DNA of 64,000 nucleotides from an uncultured Opitutaceae bacterium (GTDB taxonomy: Bacteria > Verrucomicrobiota > Verrucomicrobiia > Opitutales > Opitutaceae), in NCBI GenBank assembly GCA_937889545.1, contig CALAOT010000005.1, positions 1 to 64,000 on the forward strand. The letters are read 5' to 3'. Shown here one piece after another: positions 55,720 through 64,000 of this stretch. Every line of letters starts with the position of its first letter. The stretch's first letter is position 1. The notes beneath the pieces were generated by a model. That model searched no databases. It was not told where the DNA came from and saw only the letters and a program-made list of their open reading frames with translations. The position numbers were made by a program, and so were the translations under genes.

Positions 55720-58700
55720 ATGAACATCCCCATTACCCGCGCAACGATCCGCCCACTGGCCGTCGCAGCATGCGCATTCGCCATCTCGGTTTCAACGGTG
55801 CGCGCCCAGATGCTGACGATAACGACCTTGGCGGGAGCCAACGGAAGCTTCGGCAGCGGGGATGGAACGGGCTCCTCTGCACAGTTCTTCTACCCGGTCG
55901 GCGTCGCGATAGACGCCTCCGGAAACCTCTATATCGGGGACGAGGTGAACTGTACGATCCGGATGGTCACGCCGGCAGGTGTCGTGACCACCTATGCGGG
56001 TGCGGCAAGGCTCTCCGGGGGCATCGATGGAAGCGGCAGCGTTGTTCGGTTTGATGAGCCGAATGGGGTCGCCGTGGACGGCTCGGGCAATGTCTACGTG
56101 GCGGACACGGGCAATTCCGCCGTGAGAAAGATAGCACCCAGTGGCTTGGTCACCACCTTCGCAGGGTACATAGGCAGTTCTGGAGACCTGGACGGCCTTG
56201 GGACCAACGCCCGACTCACGAGCCCCTTCGGCTTGGCCATCGACGGGGACGGAAGCCTGTATGTCGCCGACTCGGCCGCTTGCACCATTCGAAAAGTGTC
56301 GCCGAACCAGGTGGTGACGACCCTCGCGGGCGAAGCGGGGGTCCCGGGCAACGCCGACGGCGTGGGGACCGCAGCCCAGTTCAGCACTCCATGCGGCGTG
56401 GCCGTAGACAGATACGGAAACGTCTATGTGGCCGATACCGGGAACAACACGATCCGGAAGATCACCGCCGCGGGAGTCGTCACCACATTGGCGGGCACTG
56501 CCGGTTTGGCCGGAAGTGCTGACGGAAACGCGAGCCGGGCCTTGTTCTGGCATCCTTCCGCCGTTGCCATCGACGGGAGCGGCAACCTATTCGTGGCGGA
56601 TTCGAACAACAACAAGATCAGGGAGATATCGCCTCAGGGTACCGTCACGACGGTCGCGGGAAGCAGCGGAAACAATGCCGGCGATGCCGACGGCACGGGC
56701 CCCTCGGCTCTCCTGAATACCCCGGAGGGAATCGCGGTGGGCCCCGACGGAGGCGTCTACATAGTGGACACGGACAACGAAACGATCCGAAAGGGCGCCG
56801 CCAGCGCGCCCACGATAGGCACGGCTCCGGTCACCCAGTCGGTCGCCGTCGGAAGCACGGTGAACTTCAGCGTTGCCGCGAGCAGCGTGACGCCCGTCAG
56901 CTACCAGTGGAGCTTCAACGGCTCCCCCATTGCCGGCGCCACGGCCCCCGCCTACACGACGCGCCCGCTGCAACTCTCAGACCAGGGCCTGTATTCGGCG
57001 GCGGTGTCCAACGGCTCGGCTACGTCCGTTGCAACCGCGAGCCTTTCGGAGACTTTTCCCCACGGCCCGACCTACCTGTTCGACAATTGGACCCCGTCGA
57101 CTCCGCTGCCGACCGGGACCTCGGAGGTCGCTGCTGCCTTTGACGGAGGCAATTTCGTGGTCGTTGGGTTGGACGGCACCGCCTTCTACTCGCCCGACGG
57201 CGTGAACTGGACCGCCTCGGCCAGCAACGGCCCGCGCGGGCAGACGTGGGGCGAGCTGAATGCGATCGTCAGCGTGCTGGGCCGGAACATGCTTGTTGCC
57301 GTCGGCAACGGGGGCGCCGTCGTCACGTATGCCAGCGGAACGTATGACGGCACGCTCCAGGCATCGGGATCAACCAGCATCCTGACCGGTATCGCCCTGG
57401 GCAACCAGACATTGGTCGCAGTCGGCTACGGAGGCACCTGCATCAGGTCGGGCTTGACCGCCTCGGGCTGGAAGCAGGTCTCCGCGGGCACCGCACAGAA
57501 CCTGAATGCGATAGCCTACGGCAATGGACGCTTCGTCGCGGTGGGGCTGGGCGGCACTGTGGTCACGTCGCCCGATGGCTCGACCTGGAGCGTCCAGCAG
57601 CTCGGGTCCACCGAGGACCTCTACGGCGTCGCCTATGGGACGAGGGGATTCGTGGCCGTCGGAGCCGACGGAAGCATATTCGCATCTCCCGACGGGAAGC
57701 TCTGGGCTCCACAGGCCTCGCCGACGCCGAACGTGCTCGTCCACGTGGGATACGGGTACGGGACCTTCGTCGCGGTCGGGCTTCAGGGGACGGTCCTCAC
57801 CTCGAGCGACGAGGGGGAGACCTGGACAGGCCGAGAATCAGGGACGACAGCAAGGCTGGACGGGATCGCGCCCGGGAAAGGCATCTTTGTCCTCACCGGA
57901 ACGGGCGGGGTCGAAGTGAGCTCCGGCGGCGCCCAGCCAAGCCGGCTCGCAAACCTATCCTCGCGCTCAACGGTCGGGACCGACGCGAACATCCTGATCG
58001 CGGGCTTCATTGTCGGGGGCACCGGATCCAAGCAGGTTGTGCTTCGCGGAATCGGGCCGACGCTTGGCGATTTCGGTGTCGCAGGCGCACTGATGCAGCC
58101 CACGCTGAGCCTCGTAAACTCGGGGGGAAGCATGCTTGGGACGAACAGCACGTGGGGAGGAGGGGTGACACTCTCGCAGGCCTTCACGCAGGTGGGAGCG
58201 TTCGCGCTTCCAGCCACGTCGGCGGATGCAGCGATGCTCGTGACCCTCGGCGGCGGCGCCTATACCTCCCAGGTAAGCGGCCTCTCCGCCACCACGGGCG
58301 TTGGGCTCGCCGAAATCTATGATGCCGACAGCGGGACGTCGACGTCGCGCCTAGTGAACCTCTCATCCCGTGCTTCCGTCGGGACCGCAGGTAACATCTT
58401 GATCGCAGGCTTCGTGATCACCGGGAACACGCCCGAGACGGTGCTCATCCGCGGGATAGGGCCGACGCTCGGGCAGTTCGGCGTTTCGGGGGCGCTGGCC
58501 ACTCCGCAACTTGTCCTATATGATTCCAACAACGACGCTTTACAGTCGAACGGCGGCTGGGGCGGAAGCCAAGTCCTCGCCCAGACGTTTGCCCAAGTCG
58601 GAGCCTTCCCGCTCAATGCCGACTCCGCGGACGCGGCGATCCTCGTAACGCTACCGCCAGGCGCGTACACCGCCGAGGTGACCGGTGTGAATGGGGCTAT

Positions 58701-58737
58701 GGGCGTGGGCTTGGCCGAGATCTACGAGGTTCCTTGA
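55720..58737 (+). CDS. secreted mosaic protein: NHL propeller, Ig-like domain, second propeller, two C-terminal repeats
   Basis: 1005 residues. Signal peptide (MNIPITRATIRPLAVAACAF ... STVRAQ). Residues about 30-370: NHL repeats (GVAIDASGNLYIGDEVNCTI, GVAVDGSGNVYVADTGNSAV, and further copies), a beta-propeller. Then an Ig-like domain (SVAVGSTVNFSVAASSVTPV, YQWSFNGSPIAGAT). About 460-735 is a second propeller (FVVVGLDGTAFYSPDGVNWT). Two copies of a 130-residue domain end the protein (about 741 and 875: LANLSSRSTVGTDANILIAG and LVNLSSRASVGTAGNILIAG, each closing with GVGLAEIY). I know this C-terminal domain mainly from Opitutaceae-type bacteria. The cargo and role are unknown; probably cell-surface attachment or recognition. 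Confidence 0.85.
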   Translation: MNIPITRATIRPLAVAACAFAISVSTVRAQMLTITTLAGANGSFGSGDGTGSSAQFFYPVGVAIDASGNLYIGDEVNCTIRMVTPAGVVTTYAGAARLSGGIDGSGSVVRFDEPNGVAVDGSGNVYVADTGNSAVRKIAPSGLVTTFAGYIGSSGDLDGLGTNARLTSPFGLAIDGDGSLYVADSAACTIRKVSPNQVVTTLAGEAGVPGNADGVGTAAQFSTPCGVAVDRYGNVYVADTGNNTIRKITAAGVVTTLAGTAGLAGSADGNASRALFWHPSAVAIDGSGNLFVADSNNNKIREISPQGTVTTVAGSSGNNAGDADGTGPSALLNTPEGIAVGPDGGVYIVDTDNETIRKGAASAPTIGTAPVTQSVAVGSTVNFSVAASSVTPVSYQWSFNGSPIAGATAPAYTTRPLQLSDQGLYSAAVSNGSATSVATASLSETFPHGPTYLFDNWTPSTPLPTGTSEVAAAFDGGNFVVVGLDGTAFYSPDGVNWTASASNGPRGQTWGELNAIVSVLGRNMLVAVGNGGAVVTYASGTYDGTLQASGSTSILTGIALGNQTLVAVGYGGTCIRSGLTASGWKQVSAGTAQNLNAIAYGNGRFVAVGLGGTVVTSPDGSTWSVQQLGSTEDLYGVAYGTRGFVAVGADGSIFASPDGKLWAPQASPTPNVLVHVGYGYGTFVAVGLQGTVLTSSDEGETWTGRESGTTARLDGIAPGKGIFVLTGTGGVEVSSGGAQPSRLANLSSRSTVGTDANILIAGFIVGGTGSKQVVLRGIGPTLGDFGVAGALMQPTLSLVNSGGSMLGTNSTWGGGVTLSQAFTQVGAFALPATSADAAMLVTLGGGAYTSQVSGLSATTGVGLAEIYDADSGTSTSRLVNLSSRASVGTAGNILIAGFVITGNTPETVLIRGIGPTLGQFGVSGALATPQLVLYDSNNDALQSNGGWGGSQVLAQTFAQVGAFPLNADSADAAILVTLPPGAYTAEVTGVNGAMGVGLAEIYEVP

Positions 58738-58855
58738 CCCGCCTGCCTCCCGAGTACGTTGGGCCCACGCGGCAAGAGAATCCTGGTGATTCTCCAAGTT
58801 GCTGATCCAAACTGGTGCCGCACCACTGTGCCAAATCGCCAACGGTCGATTGGAC

Positions 58856-58951
58856 CTAACCGGAGGTCGGGTCGTCCGCGAAGGCGGCAAGCGCGCAGAA
58901 CAAGGCCGCCACGTAGGTTGGCAGCCGCCAGATGGAACGCAGGGTTTTCAT
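58856..58951 (-). pseudogene. signal-peptide remnant of a lost secreted protein
   Basis: A 31-codon frame (MKTLRSIWRLPTYVAALFCA, then LAAFADDPTSG) is a convincing signal peptide that stops at once (TAG 58856). No mature domain follows. The rest of 58738-59333 is a gene-free stretch with an AT-rich patch near 59200 that may carry the promoter of the heme protein. Confidence 0.35.
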
Positions 58952-59333
58952 GAGAGTACTTGGTGGCACGGGGCGCTGAGGCCCCAGGCGGAACGGAAGA
59001 TTGGGACAAAAAAGACAAGATGGAGGCTGACGCGGAGAAGACGCTTGGCTTGGCGCTACCTTCCTGAGGCTGAGATTAGGGGTGTGCCAATACGCACAGG
59101 GTGGTCGATGGAAGGATACCTGGTCTGATTGTCTCAAAATCCCCTGGCCTTCAGAGACTACGAACGGGGTTTCTACGTGATTCCATGTAGTATTACTATT
59201 CCGTGATCTAATAATATATTTGCCCATCTCTTATGCCGACTGTCGATTCTTCACCGCCTTATTAGCTGTTTTGACGCTCCTTCTGGAGCGCGGACCGGCG
59301 GCTTTTATTGAAAAAACGGCACCCCCTACCCTC

Positions 59334-60683
59334 ATGAAAACAGAATTCCATCGAAGCGCCAGCCGGGCCTTGACCTCGCTCTTCTTGTGCATTGCGACCT
59401 GCGCCCAGGCAGGAGCGAATGCCGCACCATTGCTCCCGCGGTTTCCGGACTTCGGCCAGCTGCCGCCCCCGGACGCGTACCATAGTCGAATCTTTAAACT
59501 CAGCCAGGATTACCCTGGGGCCAAGCCCGAGGATGAGCAGGCCGTCCAGAACATCCTCCAGATTGACTATACCAAGGACTGGAAGAAATACATGGAGGCG
59601 GTTCGCGCCTACATCTACGAGGGGAACATCAAGGGCGACGGTGTCGCAAACGACTTCTATCTCGAGGACAACAACGTCCGCAGATGGTATCACGTGCCTT
59701 GGCAGCATTATGGCCTTTACGGCCGCGAGGGCATTCATGGGTTGACCAAGGAGGGACCGGTGTTTCCCCACGTCTTGTCGCCGTCGCAGCCTAATCAATG
59801 GCAAACCTATGCCGTGGGTTTCTACAATCCACAAGGCGGCTACATGATCGGAAGGGTGTGGAAGGACGCCGAAAACCCGACGACGACCGTGATGCAGTCC
59901 GAGGGTTTCCCGATCGGCACGGTGGTAGCCAAGCTGCTGTTCACCACGGCTCCCGTTGCCGAGGTGCCGTATCTCACGAATCCGATCGAGTGGCTCGCTT
60001 ACACAACCGAGCAATTCAATCCGCCGACGTCCAAGCGGGTTATGAGCACTGTCCGGTTCATCCAAATGGACATCATGGTGCGCGATCCGAGGGCAAAGGA
60101 TACCGGAGGCTGGGTCTTCGGGACATTTGTCTACAACGGAGCCCTCGCCAATCCCAACGTGTGGCTCAATACCGTTCCGGTGGGAATCATGTGGGGCAAC
60201 GATCCCTTTGTCACGAGCTACTCCGATTCAAACCCCACGCCAACGAAGACGATCATCAATCCAGATCTCAAGCACACCATCATCAACACCTCGACCGACC
60301 TTCCGCCCATGCATCTTGGCTGGGGCCTGCGCCTCAACGGCCCCGTCGACAATACCCTGTCGTCCTGTCAATCATGCCACGCAACCGCCCAGTTCCCGCA
60401 AATCACCCCGATTCTGGCAACCATGGCCTCGAACGCAGACGGCAAGAACCTTACGCCAAAGGATCCGGAATGGATGCGCTGGTTTCGCAACGTGCCGTGC
60501 GCGACGCCGTTCGACGAGCAGGCGACGTCCATGGACTACTCGCTCCAGCTTGCAGCCAGCGTCCAGAACTTCCTCGCGGCCAAGGCCGCGGCAACAGGGG
60601 GCCTCTATAATGTCCAATATTGGAATGGAGCGCCGGTAAAACAAATCTACGGCCAGCGCGGCACGCAGGCCGAGAAACAATAA
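59334..60683 (+). CDS. secreted single c-heme protein, unknown
   Basis: 449 residues from ATG 59334. Signal peptide (MKTEFHRSASRALTSLFLCI ATCAQAGANA). A long mature domain with aromatic-rich stretches (NVRRWYHVPWQHYGLYGREG, PNQWQTYAVGFYNPQGGYMI, GGWVFGTFVYNGALANPNVW) precedes a single heme c motif CQSCH at about residue 345, followed by HATAQFPQITPILATMASNA. One CxxCH implies a covalently bound heme. I know similar periplasmic proteins annotated as cytochrome-like without defined function. Followed by a SnoaL-like gene 28 bases downstream. Confidence 0.75.
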   Translation: MKTEFHRSASRALTSLFLCIATCAQAGANAAPLLPRFPDFGQLPPPDAYHSRIFKLSQDYPGAKPEDEQAVQNILQIDYTKDWKKYMEAVRAYIYEGNIKGDGVANDFYLEDNNVRRWYHVPWQHYGLYGREGIHGLTKEGPVFPHVLSPSQPNQWQTYAVGFYNPQGGYMIGRVWKDAENPTTTVMQSEGFPIGTVVAKLLFTTAPVAEVPYLTNPIEWLAYTTEQFNPPTSKRVMSTVRFIQMDIMVRDPRAKDTGGWVFGTFVYNGALANPNVWLNTVPVGIMWGNDPFVTSYSDSNPTPTKTIINPDLKHTIINTSTDLPPMHLGWGLRLNGPVDNTLSSCQSCHATAQFPQITPILATMASNADGKNLTPKDPEWMRWFRNVPCATPFDEQATSMDYSLQLAASVQNFLAAKAAATGGLYNVQYWNGAPVKQIYGQRGTQAEKQ

Positions 60684-60711
60684 AAACATCAGCCCAAAAA
60701 CACACGCCCCT

Positions 60712-61077
60712 ATGTCCCAGACTTCCGACACCAACAAGGCTCTTACGGTAAGATTCTTTGAACAAGTTTTCAACCAGCAGAACTATGACGTGACCGCCAC
60801 GCTCATCAGCCCTGACTACAAATACAACGGAACGCCTACGAGCGCCGATGGCACCATCGCGTGGGCGAAGATGCTACGACAAAAATATCCGGACCTTCAC
60901 TTCGTCTTCGAGACAATCCTTGGGGAAGACGAAAAGGTAGCGTTCCGCTGGCGCATGACTGCCACGGATCAGGCGAGCGGGAAGATGGGATACGTTGTCG
61001 GAACCAATATCATTGTATGGGTCGACGGCAAAGCCCTCTCGAACGATCAAAGCGGTGGCACCGATTTCATTCCATAG
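60712..61077 (+). CDS. SnoaL-like / ester-cyclase-fold protein
   Basis: 121 residues. KALTVRFFEQVFNQQNYDVT, then LISPDYKYNGTPTSADGTIA and WAKMLRQKYPDLHFVFETIL, follow the SnoaL-like (NTF2-fold) pattern. FRWRMTATDQASGKMGYVVG and GTNIIVWVDGKAL follow. It is a small cytoplasmic alpha+beta cone that often binds hydrophobic ligands; the function is unassigned. It is probably in an operon with the preceding heme protein. Confidence 0.8.
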   Translation: MSQTSDTNKALTVRFFEQVFNQQNYDVTATLISPDYKYNGTPTSADGTIAWAKMLRQKYPDLHFVFETILGEDEKVAFRWRMTATDQASGKMGYVVGTNIIVWVDGKALSNDQSGGTDFIP

Positions 61078-61287
61078 CCATGAAGGCGAAACATCCTTTG
61101 CCAGGGAGAGACTAGCACTCCGGGTGGCTCGCGAAGCATAGGCATTTTCCCAGCGGGCGGAAATCGGATCGACAAGGCCTATTGCCCTTCGATGTCATCG
61201 TTAGCTCCTTTCTTGGAGCCCAACGCGTGTCCGTCAAACCGGAGCAACCTCACCCTGTCCCCAAACTTTGAACTTGACCCATCTTTA

Positions 61288-61362
61288 TGGTGCGAGTGCC
61301 GGGAGTCGAACCCGGATCGACGGCTTCGGAGGCCGCTACACTATCCATTGTGCTACACCCGC
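61288..61362 (-). tRNA. tRNA-Arg(CCG)
   Basis: Minus-strand cloverleaf: acceptor GCGGGTG paired with CACTCGC, D arm, anticodon arm GCGGC-CTCCGAA-GCCGT with anticodon CCG (reads CGG), T arm with GTTCGAC, discriminator A and encoded CCA at 61288-61290. All stems pair, one G-T included. Located upstream of gltX in the minus direction. Confidence 0.96.
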
Positions 61363-61408
61363 AACGTGAGCTTTAGGGCGCGGATCAAACCGTTCGCCGG
61401 ACACGGCG

Positions 61409-62725
61409 TCAAGCCGTTGCTAGAAACCGCCCTATGCGCCTGATGACCCGGTCCCGGCCGAGCACCCGCAACAGGCCGTAGAAGCTGGGCCCAACGGCCG
61501 TCCCGGACACGGCCAGCCGCGCGGGATGAATATAGTCGCCCGTGGCGGCGCCGTGTTCCTCCGCCAGGGCCTTTACAAGGGTCTCGAGCGCCGCGTCGCT
61601 CGAAAAATCGGCCAACGCAAGCGCCGCGAGAAGCTCGCCAAGACGCGCCTTCGGGTCCCCCTTCGCAAACACCTTTTCCCTCGCCTTGGGATCGGTGGCA
61701 AAATCCTCGCCGAAGAAGTAGCCGATGAAGCCCGGCAGATCCTCGATCGCGCGCACCTTCGGCTGGCAGAGCGCGATCACGTCCCGCAGGTACGCTTCGG
61801 CGGGCATGCCGCCAGCGAAATAACTCCTACCGAGGAGGAAGTCGCGCGCGAGGACAAGGCAGCGCTCGGGCGCCATCTCGTGCAGGTAGACCATGTTCAT
61901 GTGCGCGAGCTTCTTCTCGTCGAAGCGCGCATTGCTCTGGTTCACCCCCGGCAGGTCGAAGAGCCTCACGACCTCCTCCAGGGGAAGCTTTTCCCTGTCG
62001 TCCTTCGGGGACCAGCCCAGCAGGCAGAGGAAATTCACGAGGGCCTCGGGCAGGAACCCCCTCTTCTGGTACTCCTCGACGAGGGCGCCCTGGTCGCGCT
62101 TGGACATCTTGCCCGGGCCGTTCTGCTTCAGGATGAGCGGAATATGGGCGTAGACCGGGATCGGCGCCCCGAGGGCCTTGAAGAGCTCCGTGTGCTTGCT
62201 TGTGTTCGAAAGGTGGTCCTCGCCCCGGATTACGTGGCTCACGCGCATCGAAATATCGTCCACGACGTTCACGAAGTGGAAGACCGGCTTGCCGTCCGAC
62301 CTGACGATGACGAAGTCCTTCTCCTCGGTCCGCTCCACCCTTCCCCGAATCGCGTCCTCGATCACTTGCGGCTCTCCCGAGATCCTGAAGAACAGCGCTC
62401 CGTCCTTCTCGTAGGTCCTGCCCGAGGCCTTCAGGCGCCCGAGGAACTCCGCGTAGACGGACGCCCGCTCGCTCTGGAGGTACGGGCCGAAATCGCCCCC
62501 GGCCTGGGGTCCCTCGTCCCAGTTGAGGCCCAGCCAGCGCAGGCTGTTGTAGATGAGGTTGAGGAACTCCTCGCTGTTGCGAGCCTGATCGGTGTCCTCC
62601 ACCCGGAGGATGAACACGCCCCCGGTGTGGCGCGCGTAGAGCCAGTTGAACAGCGCGGTTCGCGCGCTCCCTATATGGAAGAACCCGGTCGGGCTGGGAG
62701 CGAAGCGGACTCGAACCTGTGGCAT
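61409..62725 (-). CDS. gltX: glutamyl-tRNA synthetase
   Basis: 438 residues from ATG 62725; upstream starts would add Arg/Pro-rich residues alien to the family. [20 protein letters not shown] has the HIGH-type motif and [20 protein letters not shown] the KMSKS-type loop. [20 protein letters not shown] is also diagnostic. It charges tRNA-Glu. Length is near the short end of the family. Divergent from the M14 peptidase gene. Confidence 0.96.
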   Translation of the reverse strand: MPQVRVRFAPSPTGFFHIGSARTALFNWLYARHTGGVFILRVEDTDQARNSEEFLNLIYNSLRWLGLNWDEGPQAGGDFGPYLQSERASVYAEFLGRLKASGRTYEKDGALFFRISGEPQVIEDAIRGRVERTEEKDFVIVRSDGKPVFHFVNVVDDISMRVSHVIRGEDHLSNTSKHTELFKALGAPIPVYAHIPLILKQNGPGKMSKRDQGALVEEYQKRGFLPEALVNFLCLLGWSPKDDREKLPLEEVVRLFDLPGVNQSNARFDEKKLAHMNMVYLHEMAPERCLVLARDFLLGRSYFAGGMPAEAYLRDVIALCQPKVRAIEDLPGFIGYFFGEDFATDPKAREKVFAKGDPKARLGELLAALALADFSSDAALETLVKALAEEHGAATGDYIHPARLAVSGTAVGPSFYGLLRVLGRDRVIRRIGRFLATA

Positions 62726-62783
62726 TAAAGGGGCTTTGGTTTGCTGCTTGTGATTCGGGCGAGGGACCAGCAAGAACCAAGGC

Positions 62784-63548
62784 ATGCCCGCTGTCAAAGC
62801 CGCACCCTTCGACCCGCTCGCCCTCGCCGCGCGCTTTGAGGGCGCCGGCGCGAGGGCCGGATTCCGGTTCGAGCCGTTCGGCGATTCCGGCGGATTCCCG
62901 CTGACCGCGCTCACACGGCACACCCCGGGGCCCCGGCCGAGGATCTACCTTTCGGCCGGAATCCACGGGGACGAGCCCGCCCCTCCCCTCGCCCTCCTCT
63001 CGCTGCTCGAGTCCGGCGAATTCGACGCCAGGGCCGTGTGGTTCATCTGCCCGATGCTCAACCCCCAGGGCCTGGCGCGCGGCACGCGCGAGAACGCCTC
63101 CGGGGCCGACCTCAACCGCGATTTCCGGCACCTCGCGTCCCCCGAGATCCGGGCACACGTCCGGTGGCTCGAGCGGCAGCCCAACTTCGACCTCGCCGTG
63201 TGCGTCCACGAGGACTGGGAGTCGGCCGGCTTCTATCTCTACGAGCTTAATCCCGACGGCCGCCCCAGCCTCGCCGAGCCCATGATCACGGCGGCGTCGA
63301 AGGTCTGCCCGATCGACCAGAGCCCCCTGATCGAGGGCCGCGAGGCGAAGGGCGGGATCATTCGTCCGCTCCTCGATCCGCTCGGACGCGAGAAATGGCC
63401 GGAATCCTTCTACCTCCAGGTGAACCACACCCGGCTGTCCTACACGATCGAGGCGCCGTCGTCCCTGGTGCTCGACACCCGGGTCGCGGCCCTGCGCGCG
63501 GCCCTGGGGGCCGCGCTCGCATCCACCTTCGACCGGACCCGGGCCTGA
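62784..63548 (+). CDS. M14-type zinc carboxypeptidase / succinylglutamate desuccinylase-like
   Basis: 254 residues. [20 protein letters not shown] has the HxxE zinc ligands, [20 protein letters not shown] the conserved Asn-Pro-Gly and Arg, DLNRDFRHL the substrate-binding motif, and [17 protein letters not shown] the third ligand. [12 protein letters not shown] near the end gives the catalytic Glu. M14 peptidases include peptidoglycan endopeptidases (MpaA) and aspartoacylases. No signal peptide, so a cytoplasmic murein-peptide role is plausible. Confidence 0.85.
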   Translation: MPAVKAAPFDPLALAARFEGAGARAGFRFEPFGDSGGFPLTALTRHTPGPRPRIYLSAGIHGDEPAPPLALLSLLESGEFDARAVWFICPMLNPQGLARGTRENASGADLNRDFRHLASPEIRAHVRWLERQPNFDLAVCVHEDWESAGFYLYELNPDGRPSLAEPMITAASKVCPIDQSPLIEGREAKGGIIRPLLDPLGREKWPESFYLQVNHTRLSYTIEAPSSLVLDTRVAALRAALGAALASTFDRTRA

Positions 63549-64000
63549 TCCCCGTCCCCTCGGGAGCTTTGTCCCCGCGGACGCGGGAAGGCGCCCTTGC
63601 GGCCGCTGGCCTGCACTCGGCGAGGAGGGAGGATGCGACGGCGGTTTTGCGTTCCCGGATTGTCTCCGGAGCAGAGCCGGCAGCCAGGCCTCCGGCGTCG
63701 AAGCCCTGCTGCCCGCGGTAGCATCCTGCTGGTCCATGCATCTTCCGGACGTTATAAGATCCTATATGAGAGCGCGTTCCGAGACGCCTGCCATCCATTC
63801 AATCGCGCTGGCTTCCGCTCTGATCCGCCGCTCGCTCGCGACTTCCGTGGAGAGACCCGCCGCCGGCGCCCGCACGAGGTCGACCCAGGGATTGGGGAGT
63901 ACCGCCCCGTGAGCGTCAGGAATCGCTTGCGTGCAATTTCCGGCGCCGACAACACTGCGCCACGGACACCAACTACATAAAGTCGAATCAGGATCTTGTC
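63549..64000. other. right edge, no gene seen
   Basis: About 450 bases to the window end. Frames are short and Arg/Pro-rich. No tRNA, repeat or clear promoter was found; a gene may start beyond the edge. Confidence 0.4.

Noticed and set aside
63597-63980. Gene running off the right edge
   Set aside because: The open frame is Arg/Pro-rich with no start signal or motif; it looks like a GC-rich chance frame.

Overview
The window looks like a chromosome segment of a high-GC Gram-negative bacterium, most likely a verrucomicrobium of the Opitutaceae type. This is inferred from the GC-rich backbone, the many secreted sugar-degrading and Tat-exported Gfo/Idh/MocA proteins, and the repeated C-terminal domain of the 55.7-58.7 kb protein, which I know mainly from that group. 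No rRNA gene is present to settle it.

Left part (0-13 kb): the 3' end of an RsmB-type rRNA methyltransferase, then a carbohydrate block. It holds a large secreted GH67-like/malectin protein, a zinc sugar dehydrogenase, an arabinose/fucose-isomerase-family protein, a secreted GH29 alpha-L-fucosidase, a secreted serine beta-lactamase-fold hydrolase, a SAM methyltransferase, a small membrane protein and a Tat-exported oxidoreductase. Together they suggest release and oxidation of fucose-like deoxysugars.

Middle part (13-30.15 kb): a tandem array of accessory segments stacked on the 3' end of tRNA-Ser(GCU), which is intact at 30052-30143 on the minus strand. Four more copies of the tRNA 3' end (about 27 bp) lie near 13004, 13957, 14779 and 22946. 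They bound (i) a 0.95-kb islet holding only a VapBC-type toxin-antitoxin (TA) pair, (ii) a 0.82-kb islet holding only a HigBA-type pair, (iii) an 8.2-kb, lower-GC general-stress cargo (DUF3309, solitary CheB domain, GH15 glucoamylase, SDR, DUF4142, YciE/YciF) ending in a truncated integrase, and (iv) a 7.1-kb element. Segment (iv) holds a giant membrane NACHT ATPase with a 14-repeat extracytoplasmic beta-propeller, a gamma-glutamyltransferase remnant, an orphan VapB, an OmpH/Skp-like protein and a full-length tyrosine integrase. The NACHT protein is the best candidate for an undescribed system.

Right part (30-64 kb): backbone again. It has an outer-membrane-lipoprotein-like protein coupled to a TonB-TPR-S41 protease fusion, a broken 5' half of tRNA-Ser at 33.83 kb, a degenerate GalU-like protein with a fused GHMP-kinase/UDP-sugar pyrophosphorylase, and a Gfo/Idh/MocA-GPH transporter-secreted hydrolase block. 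Housekeeping genes follow (acyP-menA, trxA, scpA, ppdK, lactonase, response regulator, hflX, csgG-like), then a second VapBC pair with a perfect palindromic operator, a cyclopropane-fatty-acid synthase, a mosaic NHL/Ig/propeller surface protein, a c-heme protein, tRNA-Arg(CCG), gltX and an M14 peptidase.

There is no CRISPR array, transposase or rRNA. All functions are read from motifs in the sequence; no database search was run.
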